Of a stretch of 40,529 nucleotides of DNA, positions 25,261 to 33,366 are shown piece by piece. Under the pieces are notes generated by a model that did no database searches, was not told the origin of the DNA, and saw only the letters and a program-made list of their open reading frames with translations. Position 1 is the stretch's first letter. Each line of letters starts with the position of its first letter. Both the position numbers and the translations under genes were made by a program. Source of the stretch: an uncultured Pelagibacteraceae bacterium (GTDB lineage Bacteria; Pseudomonadota; Alphaproteobacteria; Pelagibacterales; Pelagibacteraceae); contig CACKVV010000003.1 of NCBI GenBank assembly GCA_902603665.1, forward strand, positions 1 to 40,529, read 5' to 3'.

Positions 25261-26037
25261 ATGGCAGTTATAAAAAAATTTAGAATTAAAAGCTTTAAGG
25301 AAAAAGAAACATTGGTAGAATTAAATAAAGTCTCAATGTTTTATAATAAGAGACAAATCTTAAATGATCTTAACCTTAAAATAAACAGAAATGAAGTTTT
25401 AGGTATGCTTGGTCCAAACGGAGTTGGAAAATCTACAATCTTCCACATCATTTGTGGACTTAAGGATCCAAGCTATGGAAAAGTTTTAATAAATAATGTA
25501 GATTGCACAAAAATACCCATTTACGAGAGAGCTACCAGATTTAAACTAGGTTATGTACCACAATATGGAGGATTTATACAAGACTTAAATCTTTATGAAA
25601 ATTTAAAACTTGTTGCAGAGATTCATTTTAAAGAAAAAGACTTAAGACAAACTAAAATAGAAAAAATTATTTCACAATTTGAATTTGATTCACTTTTAAA
25701 AATTAAAGCAAAATATCTTTCTGGTGGACAAAAAAAAAAATTGGTAATTGCAATGGCATTAATTAACGATCCAAGTATTTTACTTTTAGATGAGCCTTTC
25801 GCAGCTTTAGATATTCTGACTATAAAAATGTTGCAACAAATAATAGTTAATCTGCAATCAATGGAGAGAATTACTGTAGTTGTCTGCGATCACCAAGCTA
25901 GAGATCTTTTAAGTTGTGTTGATAGAGCAATTGTATTATCCAATGGCAAAATTATTGCCTCTGGAAGTCCAAATGAAATAATTAATGATACTAATGCAAG
26001 ATCAGCGTATTTTGGTGATGAATTTAAAATAAATTAA
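25261..26037 (+). CDS. lptB: LPS export ABC transporter ATP-binding protein
   Basis: Cytoplasmic ATPase that powers LptFG. The 258 residues contain Walker A GPNGVGKST, the Q-loop YVPQYGGF, signature LSGGQKKK, Walker B ILLLDEPFAALD and the H-loop CDHQARD. The stretch DRAIVLSNGKIIASGSPNEI and the end SAYFGDEF are typical of LptB. An additional ~15 basic residues precede the usual start. It follows lptC with no gap and is seven bases before aroA. LptF and LptG are not in the window. Confidence 0.92.
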   Translation: MAVIKKFRIKSFKEKETLVELNKVSMFYNKRQILNDLNLKINRNEVLGMLGPNGVGKSTIFHIICGLKDPSYGKVLINNVDCTKIPIYERATRFKLGYVPQYGGFIQDLNLYENLKLVAEIHFKEKDLRQTKIEKIISQFEFDSLLKIKAKYLSGGQKKKLVIAMALINDPSILLLDEPFAALDILTIKMLQQIIVNLQSMERITVVVCDHQARDLLSCVDRAIVLSNGKIIASGSPNEIINDTNARSAYFGDEFKIN

Positions 26038-26044
26038 TTTTTCA

Positions 26045-27376
26045 ATGCAAAACCAGATAAAAATATTTAATAAAATCAAGCCATTCAATAAAACAATAGA
26101 AGTAACACCAGATAAAAGCCTCTCTATTAGAACAATACTATTGGCAAGCCAAGCAATAGGTGTCTCTACAATATCAAATTTACTGGAGTCTGAAGATGTA
26201 TTGAATGCAGTTAGATCTATAAAAAAACTTGGTATTGAATGCAAGAAAAAAGGTAATAAATATAAAATTCTTGGATATGGATTAAATGGCTTTGATATTA
26301 AAAAAAAAACAACAATCGATGCAGGAAACTCCGGAACACTTGCACGGTTAATATTAGGATTATTAGTTAAATCAGAAAAAACTGTAAAAATAGTCGGAGA
26401 TAAAAGTCTATCAAAGAGAGATTTTTCAAGAGTTACTGAACCTCTGAAAAAATTTGGGACAAGTATAAGATCAAAAAAAAATTCATTACCAGTTGAAATA
26501 TTAGGTACTAACTTTTTAAGACCAATAAATTATTTTGAAACAAGAGGAAGTGCACAGTGTAAAAGTACTATAATGCTTGCAGCTTTAAATACTCCTGGAA
26601 CTACAATTATTAAAGCAAAGAAATCAAGAAACCATACGGAACTTTTATTTAAATTTTTAAAAATACCTATTAAAATAAAATCAAATAAAGATTTCGATCT
26701 TATAAAAGTTGTAGGACTTAAACAATTTAATGCATTTGATTATGTTGTCCCAGGGGATATTAGTTCAAGCGCTTTCTTTATAGTTTTAACGACTTTATCA
26801 GAAAATTCAAAAATTAGAATTAAAAATATAAATATTAATAAAAGTAGGACTGGAATTATTACAATTTTAAAAAAAATGAATTGTAAAATTAGTTTAAAAA
26901 ATAAAAGAACATATAAAGGAGAGCGAACATCAGACATAGTAGTTGAAAGTTCAAAAAATATAAAAGGTTTTAGGTGCCCTCCATCTTTAAATAGTGCTGC
27001 AATAGATGAATTCTTGGTAATTTTTTTAATAGCAGCAAAAGCAAAAGGTATATCCAGCTTTAAAAATTTAGGAGAGTTGAATAAAAAAGAAAGCCCAAGA
27101 TTAGACATTGCTGTAAGTTTTCTTAAGAGTATTGGAGTCAAAGTTGAAAGAAAAAAAGATAATTTAAAAATATTTGGTAATCCTAAATTTAAGCTGAATA
27201 AGAATATTCATATTAAAAATTATTTAAAAGATCACAGAGTTTTTATGATGTCTTGTATAGCTGCTCTATCTTTCGTTGAACATGGTAAAGTTATTATAGA
27301 AGACAAGGATTCTATAAATACTTCATTCCCTTCTTTCCTTAAAATATTAAAAAAATTAGGAGCAAAAATAAATTGA
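26045..27376 (+). CDS. aroA: 3-phosphoshikimate 1-carboxyvinyltransferase (EPSP synthase)
   Basis: Sixth step of the shikimate pathway, joining PEP to shikimate-3-phosphate. The 443 residues show the K24/S25/R29 substrate site (TPDKSLSIRT), DAGNSGTLARL for the PEP loop, GSAQCKSTIMLA, the catalytic Asp region AAIDEFLVIF, ELNKKESPRL (normally KESDR) and DHRVFMMSCIAAL. The sequence is divergent but the key residues align. It is followed by cmk with a four-base overlap, a common alphaproteobacterial order. Confidence 0.94.
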   Translation: MQNQIKIFNKIKPFNKTIEVTPDKSLSIRTILLASQAIGVSTISNLLESEDVLNAVRSIKKLGIECKKKGNKYKILGYGLNGFDIKKKTTIDAGNSGTLARLILGLLVKSEKTVKIVGDKSLSKRDFSRVTEPLKKFGTSIRSKKNSLPVEILGTNFLRPINYFETRGSAQCKSTIMLAALNTPGTTIIKAKKSRNHTELLFKFLKIPIKIKSNKDFDLIKVVGLKQFNAFDYVVPGDISSSAFFIVLTTLSENSKIRIKNININKSRTGIITILKKMNCKISLKNKRTYKGERTSDIVVESSKNIKGFRCPPSLNSAAIDEFLVIFLIAAKAKGISSFKNLGELNKKESPRLDIAVSFLKSIGVKVERKKDNLKIFGNPKFKLNKNIHIKNYLKDHRVFMMSCIAALSFVEHGKVIIEDKDSINTSFPSFLKILKKLGAKIN

Positions 27377-28038
27377 GGAAACTAAACAAAAGAATTGAAT
27401 TTAAAATTGCAGCAGATGGAAGTAGCGCCTCTGGAAAAACAACTGGGGGCAAACTAATTGCAAAAAAATTTAAGATGAAATTCCTTTCAAGTGGTACTCT
27501 ATATAGATTTTGCGCCCTTAAAACTTTAGAAAATAAAAATACATACAATGTAAAATTTATTAACAAAATTGCTAATTCAATTACTTTAAAAAAATTACAA
27601 AATAAAAAGCTCTATAACCCTGAGGTAGCAAGATTGTCGTCAATAATTGCAAAAAAACCTTTTGTCAGAAAAGCACTAAAAGGTTTTCAAAAAAATTTTA
27701 TTAAAAAATCAAAATTAGTTGTTGTTGAGGGAAGAGATATAGGCTCAAAAATACTAAAATCTGCGGACTTAAAGCTCTTCTTTACCTGTTCTACAAAAGA
27801 AAAGGCAAAGAGAAGACTTAGAGAATATAAAAGTCTTAATAAAAAGATAACTTTAAAACAAGTCGAAAAAGCCTTGATTCAAAGGGATAAGGAAGACACT
27901 AAAAGAAAAATAAGTCCCTTGATTATGACCAAAAATGCTGTATTAGTCGACACCACTAAATTAACAATTAAGCAAATGGAGGCAAAACTTACAAATTTAG
28001 TAGAGAATTCGATTATAAAAAAATATGGAAATCTATAA
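27373..28038 (+). CDS. cmk: Cytidylate kinase
   Basis: Phosphorylates CMP and dCMP. The P-loop is at ~16-23 (ADGSSASGKTT), followed by FLSSGTLYRF, VVEGRDIGSKIL and the lid arginines in KAKRRLREYKSL and QRDKEDTKRKISPL. The start is TTG at 27373 inside the aroA stop (TTGA); no ATG occurs before the P-loop, so a non-ATG start is required. It overlaps rpsA by 14 bases. Confidence 0.95.
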   Translation: MRKLNKRIEFKIAADGSSASGKTTGGKLIAKKFKMKFLSSGTLYRFCALKTLENKNTYNVKFINKIANSITLKKLQNKKLYNPEVARLSSIIAKKPFVRKALKGFQKNFIKKSKLVVVEGRDIGSKILKSADLKLFFTCSTKEKAKRRLREYKSLNKKITLKQVEKALIQRDKEDTKRKISPLIMTKNAVLVDTTKLTIKQMEAKLTNLVENSIIKKYGNL

Positions 28039-29764
28039 AGATCTAAGCTCACCAGCATCTCAGCAATTTGAAAAATTACTAAACAGCCAGCTCTCAAAAA
28101 ACAAAATTGAAGAAGGTAAAATTATTGAAGGTAAAATCACTAAGATTACTGACAAATATGTGTTTTTATTCATACCAGGTCTGAAAAGCGAGCCTGTTAT
28201 TGATATCAATGAGATGAAAATGATTGGCATGCAGGATAAAGTTGTTGAAGGTGCAACAGTTCCAGTATTGTTAGAGCGTATAGAAGATAAAAATGGGGAT
28301 GTAGTTGTATCAGCACAAAAAGCTCAAAAAATAAAAGGATGGCAGTCTTTGGTTAAAGCACATGAGAATGGAGAACTAATTGATTGTAAATATCTTCAAA
28401 AGACAAAAGGCGGTATGATTGTTGAACATGTTCAATCTAAAAGCTTATGTTTTCTTCCAGGATCACAAATTTCAGACTCTCCACTCAAAAATGTTGACCA
28501 TCTAATTGGTGAGGTTCACAAATTTGCATTAGTGAAAATGGACATGGTACGTGGTAACAGTGTCGTTTCAAGAAGACAGGTTATTACTAATAGTAAAAAG
28601 GGTGATAAGAAAAAAATTATATCACAGTTTAAAGTTGGAGATATAATTGAAAAGGCAAGAGTAAAAGGGTACTCAAGTTTTGGGGTATTTTTTGAGGTAG
28701 ATACTCCTGAAGGATCTTTAGATGTTTTGACTCACCTCCAGGAAATCTCTTATTCTAGAATAAACCATCCAGATGAGGTTTTTTCAATTGGTCAAACTCA
28801 GAAATTAAAAGTTATTTCAATAGATACAGAAAAACTTCAAATTGGTTGTTCAATAAAACAGTTATCTCCAGATCCTTTTGAGCATATTTCAAATTATGAA
28901 ACTGGAAAACCTTACGATGTTAAAGTTGTTAAAATTACAGATTATGGGTGTTTCTGTGAATTAGAACCAGGTCTGAGTACATTATTACATAGTAGTGAGA
29001 TTAGCTGGACAAAAAAAAATATTTCTCCAAAAAAACTTTTTAAAGTTGGAGATACGATTCAATGTGTAATAACTGAAATAGATAAGGACAAGCGACGAGT
29101 TGCAATTTCGCATAGATTAACAAATGAAAATCCATATACAACTTTAGAAAATAAATATCCAGTTGGTTCAGATATAGATGGAGTTGTAACGAGTGCAAAT
29201 GAATATGCTCTTTATGTTAAACTTGAAGATTTTGATATTGACGGTTTCTTACACTCAAATGATCTTTCTTATTCTGGAAAACCTGAAGATGAGTTAAAGA
29301 AACATAAAAAAGGTGATAAACTAAAAGTAAGAGTTTTAGAGATTAAGAAGGAAGAACAAAAAGTAAGGGTTGGTTTGAAACAGTTAGAGAAAGACCCATT
29401 TGACTTCTTTAGAGGAAAAAAGGTTAATGATATCATAACTGTGCAAGTAATCTCATCTGATAGCAAAGGCTTATTGGTAAAACCAGAAGGTTGTGATTTA
29501 GAATTCTTAATCAAAAAATCTCAAATTGCAGTAAGTTCTGCAGATGCAAGACCTTCAAGATTTGTAGGTGGTGAAAGAATAGACTCTGCAATTTCAGAGA
29601 TAAATTTCGATAAAAGAAAAGTAAATCTGAGTATTAAATTACTTGAGGAACTTCAAAACAAAGAAGCTGTTGATAAATTTAGCTCACCACTTTCAGGTAA
29701 GAATCTTCCATTTTCATCGCTTTCTGAAAAATTAGATGATAAAAAGAAAAAGGAAACTGAATAA
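28025..29764 (+). CDS. rpsA: 30S ribosomal protein S1
   Basis: Binds mRNA at the 30S platform and helps initiation on leaders lacking strong Shine-Dalgarno sites, which is relevant here since such sites look weak throughout. Six S1/OB domains can be followed across 579 residues: at ~31-100, ~118-180, ~200-270 (KVGDIIEKARVKGYSSFGVF), ~285-355 (VVKITDYGCFCELEPG), ~372-440 (GVVTSANEYALYVKLE) and ~458-525. Start ATG lies within cmk. A C-terminal Lys-rich tail ends the protein. Confidence 0.97.
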   Translation: MEIYKDLSSPASQQFEKLLNSQLSKNKIEEGKIIEGKITKITDKYVFLFIPGLKSEPVIDINEMKMIGMQDKVVEGATVPVLLERIEDKNGDVVVSAQKAQKIKGWQSLVKAHENGELIDCKYLQKTKGGMIVEHVQSKSLCFLPGSQISDSPLKNVDHLIGEVHKFALVKMDMVRGNSVVSRRQVITNSKKGDKKKIISQFKVGDIIEKARVKGYSSFGVFFEVDTPEGSLDVLTHLQEISYSRINHPDEVFSIGQTQKLKVISIDTEKLQIGCSIKQLSPDPFEHISNYETGKPYDVKVVKITDYGCFCELEPGLSTLLHSSEISWTKKNISPKKLFKVGDTIQCVITEIDKDKRRVAISHRLTNENPYTTLENKYPVGSDIDGVVTSANEYALYVKLEDFDIDGFLHSNDLSYSGKPEDELKKHKKGDKLKVRVLEIKKEEQKVRVGLKQLEKDPFDFFRGKKVNDIITVQVISSDSKGLLVKPEGCDLEFLIKKSQIAVSSADARPSRFVGGERIDSAISEINFDKRKVNLSIKLLEELQNKEAVDKFSSPLSGKNLPFSSLSEKLDDKKKKETE

Positions 29765-29773
29765 AAAAATAAA

Positions 29774-30064
29774 TTGTCAGTAGTAAAATCAGACTTAATT
29801 AAAGAACTCGCCGACAACTACCCAAATTTTCTAAGAAAAGATCTAACTAAGTTAGTTGATATAATTCTTTATGAAATGCAAAATTCATTAAAGCGTGGTG
29901 AAAGAGTCGAATTAAGAGATATTTTTACTTTAGATCCAAAAATACAAAAAGAAGGTATAAGAAGAAACCCAAAAACAGGAGAGAAAGTATTTGTCAAAGA
30001 AAAAAAGAGTATTTTATTTAAGATGTCAAAAGAATGGGCCAACAAAATAAATGAAAAAGAATAA
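29774..30064 (+). CDS. ihfB: Integration host factor beta-like (HU/IHF family) DNA-binding protein
   Basis: Nucleoid protein that bends DNA. The 96 residues align with IHF-beta from VVKSDLIKELADNYPNF through RVELRDIF to RRNPKTGEKV, which carries the intercalating Pro of the beta arm. The usual GFGxF turn is replaced by DIFTL. The start is a TTG at 29774; no in-frame ATG is available upstream of conserved sequence. The position after rpsA is the normal place for ihfB. It overlaps pyrF by 14 bases. Confidence 0.88.
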   Translation: MSVVKSDLIKELADNYPNFLRKDLTKLVDIILYEMQNSLKRGERVELRDIFTLDPKIQKEGIRRNPKTGEKVFVKEKKSILFKMSKEWANKINEKE

Positions 30065-30722
30065 GATATTCGTTGCTTGCGACACTACTAATATAAATAA
30101 AATTAATAAAATAATTACTGAAACTAAAAGTTCAAATTTAAAGGTTGGATACAAATTTGGTCTTGAGTTTTTAAATTCAAAAAACGGAAGAACTTTTGTT
30201 TCAAAAGTAAAAAATAAAACAATTTTTGCCGACTTGAAACTACATGATATACCGAATACCTGTGCGTCTGCTATTAAAGCAATTAAAGACTTGAAAGTTG
30301 ATTATTTAACAATTCATATAAGTTCTGGTTTAGATGCTCTTAAAGCTGCAAAAAAAGTATCTGGGAAAATTAAATTAATTGGTGTAACAATTTTAACCTC
30401 ATTAGATAATAAGGCTTTAAAAGAAATTGGCTTCAATAAGAATGTTAAAAAAATAGTTCATGATCAAGCAAAATTAGCAAAGAAGGCTAAACTCGACGCC
30501 ATAGTGTGTAGTGCTCAAGAAGTAAAAATAGTAAAAAAAGTGTTTAAAAAAGAAATAATAACTCCGGGGATAAGATTTAGTTCAAATACAAATGATCAAA
30601 AAAGAACTTTAACTCCAAAACAAGCATTTAAAAATGGGAGTGATTGGCTAGTTATAGGAAGACCCATCACAAAAGGAAATATTAAAAAAAATATCCAAAC
30701 ATTAATAAAACACTTAAATTAA
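30051..30722 (+). CDS. pyrF: Orotidine 5'-phosphate decarboxylase
   Basis: Last step of UMP synthesis. The 223 residues show the TIM-barrel active site: D11 (VACD), K35 (GYKFG) and the catalytic array D61-x-K63-x-x-D66 in FADLKLHDIPNT. The phosphate-binding end is TPGIRF and WLVIGRPITKG. It is between ihfB and trpF, with a single base before trpF. Confidence 0.96.
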   Translation: MKKNKIFVACDTTNINKINKIITETKSSNLKVGYKFGLEFLNSKNGRTFVSKVKNKTIFADLKLHDIPNTCASAIKAIKDLKVDYLTIHISSGLDALKAAKKVSGKIKLIGVTILTSLDNKALKEIGFNKNVKKIVHDQAKLAKKAKLDAIVCSAQEVKIVKKVFKKEIITPGIRFSSNTNDQKRTLTPKQAFKNGSDWLVIGRPITKGNIKKNIQTLIKHLN

Positions 30723-30723
30723 A

Positions 30724-31347
30724 ATGGATGCAAAAATTTGTGGTGTCAAAGATCCAAAAACTTTAGACTATATAATTAATCATAATTACCCCCCAAAGTT
30801 TATTGGATTTATTGCTAATTACCCAAAATCAAAAAGGTATTTAGAATTTAATCAACTCAAAGAAATTTTAAATGTTGATAAAAAAAATATCAATTTTGTT
30901 TGTGTGTTAGTGGAACCTGATGACGAAACACTTAAGAAAATAAATAAGTTAAGTTTTGATTATCTCCAACTCTATAAAGTTTCACCAGACAGGACAAAAA
31001 AAATAAAAGAATTATTTAATATAAAAATAATTACTGCTCTTACAATAGAAGATATTAATGATGTTTTGATTTATAAACAATATGAGAAAATTTCAGATAT
31101 AATTTTATTTGATAGTAAAGGTTATGAAAAATCTGTTGGCTTTAATCATGAACTGCTAAATGAAGTGCCTACATCAATTAATAAAATGTTAGCTGGTAAC
31201 ATTAAGTATAATGATAAGCTTGATAAATATATTAAAATAACAGATATTGTTGATATTTCAGGAGGCTTGGAAACCTCTGGAGAAAAAGATATTTCTAAAA
31301 TTAATATTTTTTTAAATAATATAAAAAAATTAAATGATGAAAATTAA
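30724..31347 (+). CDS. trpF: Phosphoribosylanthranilate isomerase
   Basis: Third step of tryptophan synthesis from anthranilate. The N-terminal KICGVKD supplies the general base C6 and the general acid is D130 (ILFDSKG). FIANYPKSKRYL and MLAGNIKYND match the phosphate-site region. The family's QLHGxE reads QLYKVSP, so the protein is divergent. At 207 residues the length is normal. It overlaps trpB by 14 bases; trpD and trpC are not in the window. Confidence 0.9.
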   Translation: MDAKICGVKDPKTLDYIINHNYPPKFIGFIANYPKSKRYLEFNQLKEILNVDKKNINFVCVLVEPDDETLKKINKLSFDYLQLYKVSPDRTKKIKELFNIKIITALTIEDINDVLIYKQYEKISDIILFDSKGYEKSVGFNHELLNEVPTSINKMLAGNIKYNDKLDKYIKITDIVDISGGLETSGEKDISKINIFLNNIKKLNDEN

Positions 31348-32569
31348 AAAAAATATTCCACTAATTGATCAACACGATAAATTTGGTTTCTGGGGTGGTA
31401 AATTTGGCGGGAGTTATATCCCTGAAACATTAAAAAAACCTGTAGATGATCTTACAAAAGAATTCTCTGAATTAAGAAAAAATAGAAGCTTTATAAAAAA
31501 AAGAGACTTTTATTTCAATAATTACATTGGTTCACCTACTCGTTTTATTAAATTAGAAAATCTCTCTAAACATTTAGGTGGTGCTCAAATTTGGGCTAAA
31601 GTAGTTTCTGACGCAAATGGTGGTGCTCACAAAATATATAATGCTACTGTTCACGCTTTACTTTGTAAAAGTATGGGAAAAAAATACATTGTTGGTGATA
31701 CTGGAGCAGGATACGCAGGCAAGATGTTAAGCATGGCCGCAAAAAAGTTTGGACTTAAATGCAAAATATTTATGGGGGCTAAAGACATTAAACGTCAAAA
31801 ACCAAATTGTGATGCTATGAAAAAAAATGGTGCTGAGATTATTCCGGTTACAACTGGGAGTCAAACTTTAGTGGATGCAGTTAGTGAATGTATGAGATAC
31901 TGGGTATCAAATTGTGATACTACTCATATGTGTGTAGGTTCTACAGTCGGTCCAAATATATTTGTTAAAATTTGTGGCTGGAGCACAGCACAAATTTCAA
32001 GAGAATTAAAAAAACAAATAAAAATTCAATTTAAAAAAATTCCAAAAAAAATTAAATTGATTAATTGTGTTGGTGGTGGGAGTTCAGCTTATGGATTCTG
32101 GAGCGAATTTATTGATTTTCCAAAGTCACAAATTGAGTTAATAGGCGTTGAAGCGGGAGGTCCAAAAAACTCAAAATTACATGCCGCTCCATTAAGTAGA
32201 GGTGCAAAATTAGGTGTGCTGCATGGAGCAGCTTCATATGTTTGTCAAAATAATGAAGGACAAATAAATGAGACTGAATCGATAAGTGCTGGATTGGATT
32301 ATCCTGGGGTAAGTCCAATACATTGTTTTCTAAAAGACACAAAAAGAGCAAGATATACATATGCAACAGATGAAGATGCATTGAATGCTTATAAAATTGT
32401 TACAAAATACGAGAAACTTAACCCAAGTTTAGAGCCCAGTCACGCATTTGCAGAAGCAATTAGAATTGCCCCAAGATTAAACAATGATACTGTCATAATT
32501 GTAAATTCATGTGGAGACGCCAAAAAAGATAGGGATATTTTGAAAAAAAGATTAGGAAAAAGAATATGA
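31334..32569 (+). CDS. trpB: Tryptophan synthase beta-chain, divergent active site
   Basis: PLP enzyme expected to join indole and serine. The 411 residues align end to end with TrpB: FGFWGGKFGGSYIPE, GGAHKIYN with the PLP Lys K100, GAKDIKRQKPN, CVGGGSSAYG, GQINETESISAGLDYPGV and LEPSHAFAEA (E367). Several hallmark residues differ (Salmonella numbering in brackets): D122 [E109], Y127 [Q114], A128 [H115], V180 [K167], C393 [S377], and the KRED stretch before GGAHK is lost. SGRGDKD at the C-terminus reads SCGDAKKD. The setting between trpF and trpA argues for a real tryptophan synthase, but the chemistry or partner contacts may be altered. Either of two adjacent ATGs may be used. Confidence 0.9.
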   Translation: MMKIKKNIPLIDQHDKFGFWGGKFGGSYIPETLKKPVDDLTKEFSELRKNRSFIKKRDFYFNNYIGSPTRFIKLENLSKHLGGAQIWAKVVSDANGGAHKIYNATVHALLCKSMGKKYIVGDTGAGYAGKMLSMAAKKFGLKCKIFMGAKDIKRQKPNCDAMKKNGAEIIPVTTGSQTLVDAVSECMRYWVSNCDTTHMCVGSTVGPNIFVKICGWSTAQISRELKKQIKIQFKKIPKKIKLINCVGGGSSAYGFWSEFIDFPKSQIELIGVEAGGPKNSKLHAAPLSRGAKLGVLHGAASYVCQNNEGQINETESISAGLDYPGVSPIHCFLKDTKRARYTYATDEDALNAYKIVTKYEKLNPSLEPSHAFAEAIRIAPRLNNDTVIIVNSCGDAKKDRDILKKRLGKRI

Positions 32570-33366
32570 TTAACCTAATAAACTTGGCCTTTAAAAATGC
32601 AAAAGAAAAAAAAAGACCAGCTTTATTAACCTATACAGTTGCAGGTGATAACACTAAAAAGAAATCTTTAGAAATATTAAAATCAATTTCAAAGGATGTT
32701 GATATTTGTGAAATTGGATTTCCTCACAACACACCCATAGCTGATGGAGGCCAAATTCAGACAAGCGCATATAGAGCACTGAAAAATGGATTAAAAATTT
32801 CTGATGTATTTCAAATAGTGAAAGATTTTAAAAAAACAAAAAATTCAAAACCTGTAATATTGATGGGTTATTACAATATGATTTATCAATATGGGGAAAA
32901 TAATTTTATAAAAAAATGTAAAAGTTCTGGAGTAAATGGATTAATTGTTGTTGATTTACCTTGGCCAGAAAATAAAGGATTTGCAAAAAAGTGTAAATCT
33001 AAAGCTATTAGCTTTGTTCAATTACTATCTCCTACTACATCAAAAGAAAGACTAAAAAATATAATAAAAGATTCTCATGATATGATTTACTATATAAGCA
33101 TGCTATCAACTACAGGAGGGAAGCTGAAAGTATCTCCAAAACAAATTTTAAATAATTATAATAAAATAAAAAAAATTGATCCAAAAAAGAATTGCGTAAT
33201 TGGCTTTGGAATAACTGAAAAAACTATTGCCAAGCTAAGATCTGCTGACGGATTGGTGGTTGGAAGTGCTATTTGCAAAGAAATTACAAGGAGTTTAAAC
33301 AATAGACAAAATCCTGTCACAAATGTAAGTAAAGTGGTGGCTAAATTAAGAAATAAAATTTCATGA
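32566..33366 (+). CDS. trpA: Tryptophan synthase alpha-chain
   Basis: Cleaves indole-3-glycerol phosphate to indole. The 266 residues keep the two catalytic acids E49 (CEIGFP) and D60 (IADGG), and the loop residues T183-G184 (STTGGKL). The usual FSDP turn reads HNTP, so Asp56, which contacts TrpB in the classical complex, is Thr. MGYYNMIYQYG, GLIVVDLP and VIGFGI support the family. It overlaps both trpB and accD by four bases (ATGA). Confidence 0.95.
   Translation: MINLINLAFKNAKEKKRPALLTYTVAGDNTKKKSLEILKSISKDVDICEIGFPHNTPIADGGQIQTSAYRALKNGLKISDVFQIVKDFKKTKNSKPVILMGYYNMIYQYGENNFIKKCKSSGVNGLIVVDLPWPENKGFAKKCKSKAISFVQLLSPTTSKERLKNIIKDSHDMIYYISMLSTTGGKLKVSPKQILNNYNKIKKIDPKKNCVIGFGITEKTIAKLRSADGLVVGSAICKEITRSLNNRQNPVTNVSKVVAKLRNKIS

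Noticed and set aside
26740-27141. 133-residue minus-strand frame opposite aroA
   Set aside because: Hydrophobic antisense translation of AT-rich coding sequence, with no supporting start context or homology.
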